A program made the position numbers and the translations under genes. From Emydura subglobosa (taxonomy: Eukaryota > Chordata > Testudines > Chelidae), in contig ML680037.1 in assembly GCA_007922225.1 (NCBI GenBank), positions 2,524,876-2,588,875 on the forward strand: 64,000 bases of DNA, read 5' to 3'. Shown here one piece after another: positions 1-11,533 of the stretch (within the stretch, counting starts at the first letter, position 1; every line of letters starts with the position of its first letter). Under the pieces are notes generated by a model that worked only from the letters and a program-made list of their open reading frames with translations, searched no databases and was not told where the DNA came from.

Positions 1-1899
1 GGTCCCAGATCTCGGGCTCCTGCCGTAGCCTGGAAGTCTGCACAACAATGAAACAGCCCTGTGAACCTGAGTTGGCTGGCACGGGTCAGGTGTGGGTTTT
101 TCTTATCCGTACTTAACTTTAAGCATGTACTTAAGTTCCATTGAAGTCAATGGGGCTTCTTTAATACAGCTGCTTTCCTGAAATGGAGGCTTATTTTTTA
201 TCCATTTGCAGCACAGTACATGTGGTTCCCCTTCTTCCCCCTCCTCCTCATCCCCCTCCTTTTCTTTTGCCAAGGCAGCTTTCTGAATAAGTGTTTTATT
301 CTAGAGTAGCTGCAACTAGGGCCAATGAGAGTCTGTCAACATCAGCTCAGGAAGGAGGGAGCAGAGCTAGTCCTGGGAGCATGTGAGCATGCAGGTGCAC
401 ATGGTAATCCCCAAGATTAGTCACGCGACCTCAGTACTTCCCACATGGCAAGAAGCAGTCAGGGAGGGAAACGCTGGGGCCTGGAGACAGAGGTTAGTTA
501 GTGTCTGTAGCAGTAGAGGCCTAATTCCTGCTTCCCTCCTCCTATAGTCTAGAGGAGTGAGGATCTCCTCCCCTAGTTTTGGGGTGGGGAGAGGGAATGA
601 TGTTTCCACAATAGGGAGAATTCCTGGTAAATCTCTCCCCCTCTTAAGATTCAGGGTAGACACAGAGTGAAGATTTCAACACCCTCCCTCCCCACTGCAG
701 TTCTTTCTGATGTAAGTCTCTCTCTCTCTCTCTCTCCCTCACTCCACTGGATGAGAGGCGGAGCAGCAAGAGAACATGTGCAAGGTTTATGGAGGGAAGG
801 GTGATCAGCAGGGGGCATGGGAGGAAAGAAGCAGTAGGGAAGTATATGTATGTGGAGCACAGGATTATGGGGATATGGATATGAGGGAACAATGGGGTGT
901 GAGTGTGTGTGGGGGGGGAGTAGGACCAGGGGAGTATATGTATGAGGGTGGCAGAAATTTGGGTGCAGGCAAATGTGTGAGGGGGGCCGGAATGAATGGT
1001 GGGGAGCGCCAGCGTGGATGAGGGGTTAAAGGTTTGGGAAATGAGTTGATTAGGGTAAGACTTTTCCCTGCACTAGAGACAATGTGTCCGTCTGGGCAGC
1101 TCTCAGACGTCCTACAAAAATATGTAGGAGTAATTTTGATCTTTTAGTGACAAAACTGCTAAGTTTTGAATAGAGTGTATAGATACTATAGAAGGAGGAA
1201 TATTAGAAATAAATGATAGACAGATGAAAATATAAATAGGATTATGTTAGACATTGAGTTGCTTGCTACCAGTCCTGATTTTCATGGCTATTTTGTGGGG
1301 ACACTTAAATAGACTTGAATTCATTGCATTATGATTCATTGCACAGTTGGAATCGCTGATTAACATTACATTGGCCTGTGGCATCCTGTGCTGATGCACT
1401 ATCACATCAGGACAATGTCATGCAGCTGTCATCTCCTGATGACATCATGATACTATAATATTTTCTTGTCAGGCAAGTGAAGGAAGGCAGCCCTCATACT
1501 TGAGCTCAATGTGATAAGGTGGCTATCCTCCTTGAGTCAGCTGTTCCTATGTTCTGAACTTGTAATCCTGACTGTACGTTTATTGCTACATGTGTGTGCG
1601 CTTACATGTCGGAGAGTATGTCAGAAAGTCATAAAACTCACGGGCCAACACTCACAGAAGTTCCATTAGGAAAAGTCTTTGGGAGAGGAATTCGAGACCA
1701 CCAAAAGAGAGAGTAACTAAATGAATAATTAACATGCAACTGGAAAAAAATCACACATTTCCTGCACAAGTCTGGGACTTCAGTAAAGTTTTTATTCTGC
1801 ATATTAAAGCACTGACACTTCATGTCACCCGGGTAAGGTGACCAGTTGTGTCCTACAGGGATGTGCTGTTTGAAGAGCTGGCAGGCTGAGCAATGCTTC
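1..1899. other. Intergenic DNA, no gene seen
   Basis: I see no convincing coding exon here. Short open frames lack splice context and family features. A CT dinucleotide run lies at about 717-737 and a purine- and G-rich stretch at about 780-1020; both are low-complexity. The left end may hold the downstream flank of the minus-strand gene that follows. Confidence 0.6.
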
Positions 1900-1905
1900 T
1901 TTATT
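1900..1905 (-). terminator. Polyadenylation signal overlapping the stop codon
   Basis: On the minus strand the sequence is TGAATAAAG: the final A of the TGA stop is the first A of AATAAA. Used as such, it would give a 3' UTR of only about 15-30 bases. A second AATAAA lies about 110 bases downstream (around 1790-1796) and could be used instead. Confidence 0.5.
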
Positions 1906-4900
1906 CATTTTTTGCTTCCTTTACCACCCATTGCTAAAAGAAAAATAGACATTTATATACACAATAACAACCTTAAATTATGTGTCTTTAAGGTAAAGGT
2001 AATTTATGGAATATAGAGCCTTTGATATCTGATCAGCTGTTCAAAACCTGCCCAGGTGTAACTCTGAAAACTGCTCAGTGACTTACGTAAAATGAGCTGG
2101 AGGCATCAGTCCAGTTTCTAGTGTAGCACAAAACCCACCACCATAATTAGCACCCTGGTTGGCAGTCTCACCAGAAAGGGCAGGTGATGCATGGGCCGTA
2201 GAGAATGAACTACACAGTACTTCCTCACACTAGGACTGGTTCTTCCAGCCAGGTCTGGGCTGAGGTACATTGGCAATGTAGTGAGAAGAAGCTTACACTT
2301 GTGTTAGCCACTTTCTGTGGCTAAGTGAAAATTCCACACCCCGCTCCTACCCTCTCCGCCCCCGAACCAGCAGGGGGATTCCCCTTCCAGGGACCCCCAG
2401 CCAGGGAACCAGGACTCATGCAGTCCCCCAGATTCACTTATATGGGGAGTGGGAGAGAGAAACTCTAGGCAGAATTAGCTCATGGGAGCAAAGAGACCCT
2501 CTCCCCAGCAGGGGCAAGCAGTGGAGGCCATAACAATAGCTGCAACAGCTCCTTTGGAACTTTTAGACAGTGATGTCATTGGACTTTATCTTCTCCTGGA
2601 TGTATCTGGGCAAGTTTTACTCTTTGCTGATTGGCTACTTGCTAAAGACCCTCCCAGTGCTGCAAGTTCACTTTGTGCCTTCCATCCTCCTCTCTATACT
2701 TTCCGTCTTCTTTCCCCCATCAATATTGTCCTTCCCTAACTTGTGAGGCAAACCCTCAACCAGAGCCAGAGCTGCTCATTCAGCTACAACGATTCATCCC
2801 TCCAGCAGAGCTTGCATTGTCTCATCCCTGAGGCATGCTGACGCAGCCTATCCCTGGGCAGGCCCCAGGTCAGATGACCCCACAAGCGCAGTATTTCACT
2901 CTTACCACCAGAGCCAAAAGGTAGTCAGTGCAACAGCACCACTTGGCTAGGAATCTCCTGCAGTCTTGTGGTGTTGCAGACTTCCAAGGCTTCCAGCCTG
3001 TCCTCAATCCTCTCCCTGTTCCTGCCCCAGCTTTCCCCGAGCTTTGTCCATGCCCTATTCTGACTTTGCTCCAGCCCTGCATCCACCTGCTGACCCCCAG
3101 ACCTTTGGACAGATTCCAGCCTGGCTTGGACCTTCGGCCTGCTTCTGGACTCTGACTATGATCCTGATTTGGCTTGCTACGGACTCGGTTCCCCATTCTG
3201 ACCCACAGCCTGCCTCTGGACCCTGGTTTCAGTGCTGCCCTCAGCCCTACATCTGGCTTCGTCATGGTAGCTGGCAGCACAGCTCTACTAAGACTTCTAG
3301 AGATGCTAGCAGCTGGGCTGTGGAAACAGTATTAGCAACAGTGGGAAATTTTACAGATTCCATAGCATGAGTGTGGCCTCATAGAGAAATTATTCCCTGT
3401 TCCAATGTGTTGCCAATGCATATGTAACCCAAAACTCTATTGGACTTTTTTTTCTGCCATAGCAAATATCAAAGTTTGTAATGCAGCCCCAGGCCAGTCT
3501 CAGCATTATGGCTTTCCAGTAGCGTTCCAATTTCTGCTTCTGATTGAAATCAAGTAACAAGCAGTTACTTCAATCGTTCAATGCAGTGGCTTTGCTTAGC
3601 CACACCTGTTCATATGATCACATTTAAAGAAGTATATGTTGACATTTCTGAATGCTCAGTAAAAACTTTGATTTAATTATAAATAATAAGAGGACTTTAA
3701 CTTACAGACAGACTGGACGGTGGCTGTTGTACCGCCCTTTGGTGTTCCTCCTCCATGAGACCGAGCCTCTTGGGACATCATTCCAGATGCCTTAGATCCA
3801 CCGGAGATCCCACTACTGGTGAAACCAGATGAATGGGTTGAGCTTTTGGCACCTGCAACAGTGACAAAGATAGTATTAATGAGATCTCCTGTCTGGAAGG
3901 GGCCTCATCCGACAGTATGGCATTTTAAAGCTATAAAAGACTTAAATTCTATAAAATGTTTCAAATAGGGATATCAAAAATAAATGCAAAGAGATGGATA
4001 GTTACTCATCCCATTCCACCAATATGCAAGAATTTCAGCAATGAGCAACTCTTTTGGCTGCTGCTGTTTCCAGGGTGGAAGGACATGGTCCTATTTAGAA
4101 ACCAAGTCTGTAGCATTTCCATGGTGATGTGGGTGTACCATCTTGAATGGGCCAGTTAATACATCTCTTCTAAGTAGAAGTCCTCAGATCTAAAAGATAA
4201 ACTACAACTCCAGGATGAAGAGGTGGTTAACAACTCCGTTCCTTTAGCTCAATGGAACTTTCTACAATAAAGGACTATGGATCGTCAGAAGCCTCACCAC
4301 CTTCCATTTGCAGTGTAAGGTGCATTTCTTGGACTTTGCATTCTCCAAGATAAATATATAGCAGCATATTTCTCTAAATATATTTTTAAAAATCCAAAAC
4401 AAATCACTCCACTGCACACACTTCTCTCCCTAGGAGTGAGGATGAGAGAACAAACAACATGTGACATGTGTAGTCATGTAGCTTAATGCCCGGCTGGAAG
4501 GTGCTCAAATACCATGGTGAATGCAGTATAAAAACCTATAGTGACTAGAATAGAGTAATACTGAACACTATTCTGATGCTGATACAGACTGAAACGCTCC
4601 TCTGCAAATGTTCATGCTGGGGTAAAGGTGTGTGTGTGTGGGGGGGGGTCTAAAGAGGTCATACCCAGGAGGAAAGGCTAAAAACTGAATTTTATTGAAC
4701 AAGGAATTCCAATGAACACCTGTGCAAGGGAGACTAAAACCTCTCGCTCTCCCCCGGGCAGGCATGGCAAGCTCTACACTGCAGAGAGCCAAGGCAGTCA
4801 CTGACCTTGGTGGCGTTATGGGGCTAATATTTGCACAAGGATAAGTGCTATTCTGGAACATATCCAAAAGGCACAGGTCAGATTTCCTTTAGCATCAGGC

Positions 4901-6468
4901 ACGCATCCTTCTCTTCTCCAGAAATGTGTTTTCCAAAAACACACATTTGATATACTCACTGCAAACCTATACTCTCTGCTAAAGTTTTAGTTCCCTTCTA
5001 TGCCTCTGAATGAATCTCAGCAGATAGAGAGTGATAGGAATTCATTCCTTTGCCTTGCGCTCACCATCCTCATCCTCCCCACAGTGGTCACCATTAAAGA
5101 GTTAACATTTGCCACTGGTTATCACACCAGACTGTGTTTGAGATACCACAGAAGTCACACCCAACATCCAACCGCCACCCTGATTACATCCACTTTCTTA
5201 TTGCTGGGAAAGCCTCACTCCAAACTATGAAGTATCACTATAAGCCATGTCCCTTTCCTCCCCCGCCCTCCCCACAACTGAGTCAATCCCAAATTTTGCT
5301 AATAAAAAAACAACCAAAACTGCATCAGTCAGCCATCACAGGACAGATTAGGTTTTTCACTGTTCTTATATTCAGTTATTATTTTGGAAAGATGCCCATA
5401 TTTTCCTAAGGTATGGAATTGTTAATGGTTTATTTCAGCAGAAGCTGAATGTAATTTCATGGGACAAAGAAAAGGCACTTCAGTAGCATAAGGGCATGCT
5501 CCCTGTCGAATGTCAAAAGCCTGCTGTGAACACTGGAAAGGTGACAGTTTCTCAGACAAAAGGTTAGAAGAATCCTTTATAATGGAAAGTGGTAGGTAAC
5601 CTAAAAATATGGGTTGCTAATATCTCCCACTAAAATATATGTTTTTAAGGGTGCCCCTTGTATGTGAGTGTGTGGTATATATGTAAGTGTCTACAGTTTG
5701 TTAGAATACATATACCATATTTCCCCATGTATAAGATGCTCCCATGTATAAGACGCACCTTAATCTTGGGGCCTGAAATTTGAAAAAAAAGTATTACGGT
5801 AAAAAAAAATCTACAACCACTGTATAAGACGCACCTAGTTTTTAGACCCCAAATTTTTCGAAAAAAGATGTGTCTTATACATGGGGAAATACGGTAGTTA
5901 TCAGGGCACTCACACACACACACAGTGGGCACCCTTAAAATCTTACCACTTCTGGCATCATTTTCAATACTATGGATATTCCCTATCAATAAAATAGAGA
6001 ATTATCACAAATAGAGTTGTCTCAAATCTCATAAATAATGTTTAAATGGGAACTTTTGAAGGGTGTGCGCTGTAGCTCTTTGTATGCATGTGTATACACA
6101 TACATACATAATCGGTTCCATTAACACCTCAGTTATATTGGTCAATCATTTTTACTTCAAGGAAAGTGGTAAGTGAGAAGCAAATATTTGAGAGCTTATT
6201 TTTTAGGGCAGAATTGTATAATCAATATTAGGTTCTTTTTAACCCTCCTTCCTCAGGTGGAGTAGCCTTTTAAAGCCTTTAATTTCTTTTCTATGTAAAA
6301 GAAGAAATTTCAGCTCATACCCATATGCTGCAGGGTAGAAGTAGATCCTCCAGAAGGCACACCTCCTCCATGGTTCCTTGCCTCATTGGACATGATTTCG
6401 GAGCCAACTGAGCCTCCTTTTATCCCATCTGGGGTATAACCAGCACTGTGGACGTTTTCGTCTGACAT
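1905..6468 (-). CDS. Small two-repeat SMP/LEA-like protein, 3 coding exons, 107 aa
   Basis: Exons (minus strand): 6468-6321, 3852-3706 and 1933-1905; both introns are phase 1. The first donor is GTATGAG and the second GTAAGT. The acceptors end in TGTTGCAG and TTTTTCTTTTAG. The ATG has A at -3. The predicted protein starts MSDENVHSAG, ends MGGKGSKK and is Gly/Ser-rich, hydrophilic, with no membrane segment or signal peptide. Residues about 10-48 and 59-99 are homologous repeats: GYTPDGIKGG matches GFTSSGISGG, and MSNEARNHGGGVPSGG matches MSQEARSHGGGTPKGG. The second repeat reads EAR-xx-GG-xx-P-x-GG-xx-A-xx-QS, the spacing of the plant and fungal seed maturation protein domain. I infer a soluble SMP-like protein; the function is unknown. 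Conserved exon repeats, clean splice sites and a TATA-like box argue for a real gene. I do not recognise it as a named vertebrate gene. Confidence 0.75.
1934..3705 (-). other. Intron 2 of the SMP-like gene, with LTR-like DNA
   Basis: This 1.77 kb intron has GT and AG ends on the minus strand. Its middle (about 2330-3370) is C/T-rich and GC-richer than the flanks, with repeated CTG/CCTG-type wording such as tcctgcccc and gactctgac, resembling reptile retroviral-type LTR sequence. The open frames there look accidental. I could not find LTR ends or a target-site duplication. Confidence 0.4.
5643..5940. repeat. Outer inverted repeat enclosing the foldback element
   Basis: TTTTAAGGGTGCCC at 5643-5656 is matched by its exact reverse complement at 5927-5940. 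A TG-rich arm (about 5661-5680) faces a CA repeat (about 5907-5923). The inner element at 5713-5896 sits between them, making a two-level palindrome about 300 bases long. Confidence 0.6.
5713..5896. mobile_element. MITE-like foldback element with ~24 bp terminal inverted repeats
   Basis: The left end reads TACCATATTTCCCCATGTAT; the reverse complement of the right end reads TACCGTATTTCCCCATGTAT. The match runs about 24 bases with one mismatch. The outermost TA could be a TA target duplication, as in Tc1/mariner-type elements. Two further direct copies of TGTATAAGACGCACCT lie inside. There is no coding capacity, so it is a non-autonomous DNA element. Confidence 0.7.
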
Positions 6469-6521
6469 CCTTCCTTCTGCTTTTCTGGACTGAAATGAGC
6501 TCCTGTGTAGAGCTTGTGTCC

Positions 6522-6529
6522 TATAAATA
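6522..6529 (-). promoter_or_regulatory. TATA-like box of the SMP-like gene
   Basis: On the minus strand this reads TATTTATA inside GGGGTATTTATAGG, 54-61 bases upstream of the predicted ATG. Transcription would start near 6490-6498, giving a 5' UTR of roughly 25-30 bases. A focused TATA promoter, unlike the CpG island of ALG2/SEC61B, suggests tissue-restricted expression (inference). Confidence 0.55.
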
Positions 6530-6530
6530 C

Positions 6531-7400
6531 CCCTCTAAGGACTGGCTTCAGTACAGGGGAAGAAACGAAACTTACTTGCTACAGTTTCAATTACTTGAAA
6601 ATGAAACTGATCACAGCTCTGTGAGTCACTTCTGTGATAACTTTTTTCATTGATTATTTTGCTTCACACCCTGATATTACATATGTAAGGAGTGGAGAGT
6701 ATAACTGCATGGCTCCATTCTGTGGCTATATTATTTGTAAAGGGACATACACTAAATGCATAAAGTTATTTTAGCAATTAGGATGCGGGAAAAGTGGACA
6801 GCTCACTCAGCTTCTCTCTCTCCTTGCAACTGCTTTGGAAAGAGATCAGATAAATCCACACTTCACATATGCTGATTTTGTCTGTCTCTGTGTTGTTATT
6901 TGTATTGCAGTAATATTCAGAGGCCCCCATAAGGATCAGGGCTCCTTGTGCTAGGTGTTGTACAAACAGAGTAAAAGACATTCTTTGCCTTGAAGAACTT
7001 TCAACCCAAACTAAGTGTTGGTCTACACAGGGAAGTTTACCAGCAGAACTATACCAGTATAACTCCAGCCCGCTGACCCAATTTTGTTTGAGATTCTAGA
7101 CCCTGACTAGAAAACCCCTAACTCTGGGCAAAAGCAGATCTGGCCTAATCTGTTTATTCCTTCAGGGCTGACTGAGTTCAGATTCTCCAAGAACAATCAT
7201 CACTCAGCTGCTGAGAAATTTAAATAAGGCATCACTGTAGTTTTTATAACATGTTTTAAAACCATTATTTTGCCTGTCAAGAGACCTCTTCAGCTCACAG
7301 TTTAATAACAATTTGTCTTGGGGTTGTCTTCATCAACCTTTTAACTGGGAGCCAAATGCTCTAGCCACTTAAGCTACCATGGATAGTCCCTGTTACCATC
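6531..7400. other. Intergenic DNA with a transposon-end fragment
   Basis: No gene is seen. At about 7017-7045 the sequence TTGGTCTACACAGGGAAG resembles the terminal repeat of the Harbinger-related region whose right end is near 16951-16968 (TTGGTCTACACTGCGAAG read on the minus strand). It is probably a decayed terminal fragment. Confidence 0.35.
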
Positions 7401-10048
7401 CCTTCTGCCACATTTACTCCAACCCCTTAAATGTTCTTATGCACATTTCATCTGTGACTTATCTTTGTGTCCCCCTTCCATTTGAATCACGAGGGGACTC
7501 CTGGTGGGGGTCCAGAATCTCAAATAAAAGTTGGTCAGTGTGCTGGCTTTGTGCACTGTCCTTGTGATCACATTCAGCAGCAGCTTGCTTTCAGGACAGG
7601 GTCTGGTGTCTCAAACACCAATAGTGTCAGTGTATTTGTTTCTTCAGCTCCCAAAACTTGCTCACATAACTTATCGTCATGAGCCATCTGAGTGCTGGTC
7701 TTGGTGAGGCTTGATTCAAGCAACTTTTAGGCATCTCCAGCTTTAATCATCACACCTTTTCAAAGACAGCTCATCCTCTTTTATACAGTGGTTGTGCAGA
7801 ACTTACTTAGCCAATAGTTTAGGGACAGTGCTTCAGAAGTCTTCATTTCTATGGAAGGAGGACCTTCTGGCTGGGTCATAGTAGAATGGGGATGGTTGTC
7901 GACAGGGAAGGAGGTAGGGCGAAGATACTGGCAAAATTATTTTTGTATATTTTATACTTGGTAGGTTACAGTTTATCAAAAACAAAAGGCATATAGCCTG
8001 TTCCTCTGACAGGGGCTCCAGGTGCTTGTGTGTGTACGGTGGGCATATGGGCAGTCTGGTTTCTGGGCCAGCACAAGCTACCTCTGAATCTCCCTGTTAG
8101 GGGGAGCACTCAACTCACATGAGCACCTCCCGTCGGCTGGGTGTGAACCTGAACACACTCTCTCTGCTCGCGGTGCCGCTTGTCGGCCCTTGCCCTCATC
8201 AGGTGGCTCTTCAATGGCTCAGTGCTCTGGCTAAGTCACACATAGTGTTACCTCAGAAGGGGTTTCATCCATTTCACAAAGGTCCAACAGGGACTGCTGC
8301 CATGCCCTTGCTGGGGTCTGCAGCCCTGTTTCTGGGCTTAGTACTCAGCCCTTTCTGGGGTAGCTTTAACTCTGTCCCTATCCTGTTTTTCAGCACTTCC
8401 CTCAGGGCTTTCTCCCTGGAGAGTTTGTCCTCACTAGTTCTCTGGTGTCCCTTTAACTCCTGTCTTCACGTGGGCCTCTGAACAAGCCTTATCCCCTCTT
8501 CAGGGCTTAGCCGCTTTCCCAGTGGCCAGTGGGGGGACTCAGGTCTGCCTTAGTGGATGACAACTGAGGATGCCAGATTTAGGATAAACTGCCGAGAAAT
8601 AGGGCAGGCTCACCCCAGACTGATGGTATCATTAGATTATACCAAGCCAAGAACAAAAGAAACTTCTGTCTCACCACAGAGTTAACAAGAAGTCAAAGAT
8701 GCAGTCTCCTTAGATATTCCAATCCTTATTTCATCAGCCAGACACTAGACTCTATAATGAGTGGTTAGTGAAAACCAAATTTCATCACATATAGGGTCCT
8801 TCCAGTCTCAAGAGATCAGCCACTTAGCCAGGTGAATATATAACTCAGATTTTACCCAATAATCACACTGTGGCCAATCTTTAGTAACTAAAATCGAAGG
8901 TTTATTAATAAAAGACGAGATGAGAGATAAGATGGTTAATAGATCATATACATACAAGTAATCTTTCAGTGTTCATAAATCAGGTATGTAGCAGTGATGT
9001 TATAGACTACAGGCTTGTAAAGTCTCCAGTAACTTCCAAAAGATTGGAAGAGCTGCAGTCCCTCAATTAGAATGCTCGCTTCAGTTGTCAGTCCAGAGTT
9101 CAGAGACTCAGAGCAGGAAAGAGGCAACATGGAGATGATTCAAGGGTCCTTTATACCCTCGTCCATCTGCTTGGAATTTTACAGTCCCCAAGCAAAGCTC
9201 ACAGCACAATTTGTGGCAAGTTATAGGCACAAGATGGAGTCCAGGGTCACATGAGCATATCACATGCCCTTACATGACTGCCTCTGTGAGCCAGCAAGCC
9301 ATTATCCATATTCTGGCTGAGGCATCCATAGGAAGGCTCACCAGGCAGGACAAGCTTCTTCTATGGTCCATTGAGAGAGTTAATTGCCTTTGGACCATCA
9401 ACACAAAGCTGTCTCGTTCAATGTAGATTTTACCTGGTGGTTGTTACCCCAGGAACAAACATGTCTGGGATACAGATATATATAGCCAATATTCATAACT
9501 TCAGATACAGTGATGATACATGGATTTAAAAAGGCTAATCACCTTTAGTGAATCATAACTTTTCCATGACACCTTATATGATAGACAACTGCAACAAAAC
9601 TTGTACAAAGTATAACAGTGGCATTATTAATTTTATAAATGGTCATATTTCAATCATATAACATCATTCCAGGCATGCCCACTACTCTGGGTCCAACCCA
9701 GGGACGCTATACATAGCAGCCACCTACTGCTTCACTTTAATAGTTACTGCTGTTATTCTCTGGGCTGCTTCCCACTCTGTTCCATCACCCTATTGGGTTC
9801 TGTTCCCTGTTGGAGCAGGGTCTCTCCTAGGCCTCCTTGCCTGGAGAGTTTCTCTGTCTTCCAGTCCTTCTTCTCCCTTCTGGTCCCAGCCAGCAACTGA
9901 CCTACACAGGCCCTGCAGCTCCTTTTAACTGAGTATGCTGGGCTCTGTCTGCTTTCCTGCGCAGGCTTTCAAAGTAGGTCTGCAGGACCTATCTTTACTG
10001 CTCCTTTTCTGGGACAGAGTGTGGTAGGACCACAGGGCCTCCAGCAAG
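7400..10048. repeat. LTR-like repeat debris
   Basis: No gene is recognised. Stretches at about 8150-8560 and 9720-10040 are C/T-rich with GCTGCTTC and CCTGGAGAGTTT wording. The stretch at about 8870-9710 has the overall texture of the solo LTR at 52981-54086, including an AATAAA on the minus strand near 8900. I could not define ends or a target duplication, so retroviral LTR origin is only likely. Confidence 0.3.
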
Positions 10049-10466
10049 AGGCTACAAAAGGATCACAAGGGACTCTTCACCGACATTGATGTGGGGTGAT
10101 CTGGAAAAGTGCATGACGTGCACATCTTTAGGAACTGAGATCTGTTCAAAAAGATGCAAGCAGGCACTTTCTTCCCAGACCAAAAATAACTATTGGTGAT
10201 GTTGAAATGCAATAGTGATCCTGGGGGACCCTGCCTACCCCTTGCTCCCCTGGCTAATGAAACCCTACACCAGGCACCCGGACAGCAAGAAGGAGATGTT
10301 CAATAATAGGCTCAGCAAGTGCAGAATGGTTGTGGAATGTGCATTTGGACGTTTAAAGGCTCGCTGGTGCAGTTTATTCACTAGGCTAGACCTCAGTGAA
10401 AAAAACATTCTAGCAGTTATCTCTGCATGCTCTCTGCTCCATAATGTCTGTGAGACAAAGGGGTAG
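10049..10466 (+). pseudogene. Harbinger/PIF transposase C-terminal fragment
   Basis: From 10215 an open frame reads ILGDPAYPLLPWLMKPY, then MVVECAFGRLKARW and SACSLLHNVCETKG. These are the conserved C-terminal blocks of PIF/Harbinger DDE transposases (HARBI1-like), including the E of the DDE triad in VVECAFGRLK. Upstream, KGLFTDIDVG followed by a stop, and GKVHDVHIFRN, are the preceding block, so the N-terminal part survives only with stops and frameshifts. The first half of the protein is absent, and LTR-like DNA abuts on the left. An AATAAA at about 10715 could be the old polyadenylation signal. It is a dead relic. Confidence 0.8.
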
Positions 10467-11533
10467 AAGTTCCCATTGGGTTGGGTCATGGAGGCAGATA
10501 GTTGGCTGCCAATTTTGAGCAGCCAGACAGCAGTGCAATGCTGAGAGCCAAACATGGAGCGCTGCACCTCAGGGAAGCCTTGAAAAATCAGTTTTGCAGT
10601 GAAACCTAATATTTCTGAAAAATCTGTGTTCTGTCTTCCCTTCCCATCACCCACCCATTCTCCAGCAGTACAGCATGTGATACCTCCCCCCACCAGCGCT
10701 AATCCCTGTGGTCTCAATAAAGAAAGAGTAATGATCTGTAAAGCCGTAAATTTGTATTGTTGGTCGTTTACAGTGGAGGGAAAGAAAGTTATTTCAACAC
10801 TATGCATGCATTGTATTGGGGCTGTGAGGAGACACAATGTTTCAATGTGCAAACAGCAAACAACACAGTCCCATTTCTTAAAGAGGCTGGCGCCTCTTTC
10901 TGCTCCCCTCACCTGGTGTTGAGTGGAGCACATATGGCACCCTGCTCAACCTCTTCCTAGATTGCTTGGGGTGGGAGCTAGGAAAGAGTGCGTGAGTTGA
11001 GAATTTTTCAGGGGCTGCAGAGGGAGTCTTGTTATTCAAATAACAAATGTCACAGGATCTTTTTTAGGGGATAAGGCAACAAGCCACTTTTATTGGTACA
11101 GAGGGGGTGTGTGTGTGGGGGGGTGAAATTCCTCCGAGTGAAACCATATGTGGGCACCCATCTCGCGACCCCTAACACCCATCGCAGTCATGTGCTATCT
11201 TATAACTTGTGGTTTATGTACCCCAAAAAAACCTCCCATGGCAGAGGAAAAGAAAACCAATTGTATGGAGCAGGTACTGAAAATTTGCACCATCTTCCCT
11301 AGGTGACCATGGGTGATATCAATCTCCTAAGGGTAACAGAGGTGGAAAGGGAGGATTTACTGCAAGCATCTGGGTACAGGCCTGGCTCTTATGCTGCTAT
11401 GCTGTGTTCCGCAATGATGCCTGCACAATTAAGAAGAGAGTGGCGGGGAAAAGTGTCCTATTGCAGTGGAAGAAATAAGGCTGCTCTCCACAGAAACCTT
11501 CTGCAAAGGATTACAAAGTACCTAAATGAAAGT
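10467..11533 (+). other. Harbinger-region downstream DNA with a second open frame
   Basis: This follows the transposase fragment. A plus-strand frame at 11303-11533 reads TMGDINLLRVTEVEREDLL, then REWRGKVSY and HRNLLQRITKYLNES, and is cut exactly where the DIRS element begins. Open sequence in a compatible frame resumes at about 15907 beyond the insert. The protein is unrecognised; it may be an accessory reading frame of the element. Confidence 0.4.

Larger units (their letters stand above)
3853..6320 (-). other. Intron 1 of the SMP-like gene
   Basis: This 2.47 kb intron holds a G/T microsatellite near 4628-4648 and the nested foldback element at 5643-5940. I looked for a third copy of the EAR...GGG repeat exon inside it and saw none. 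Confidence 0.5.

Noticed and set aside
1370..1460. Cluster of TGATG/CATCA words
   Set aside because: Spacing is irregular and no stable repeat unit or CRISPR-like array exists; the DNA is vertebrate.
2090..2200. Possible fourth exon of the SMP-like gene (minus strand, Gly-rich frame before a GTAAGT)
   Set aside because: No acceptor in the required phase keeps the frame open, and exon 2 joins perfectly to 1933-1905 instead.
2870..3370. Overlapping open frames of 130 codons on both strands
   Set aside because: Low-complexity C/T-rich LTR-like DNA inside an intron; no domain, splice or start evidence.
10265..10933. 222-codon minus-strand frame
   Set aside because: Antisense shadow of the Harbinger transposase relic and its 3' region.
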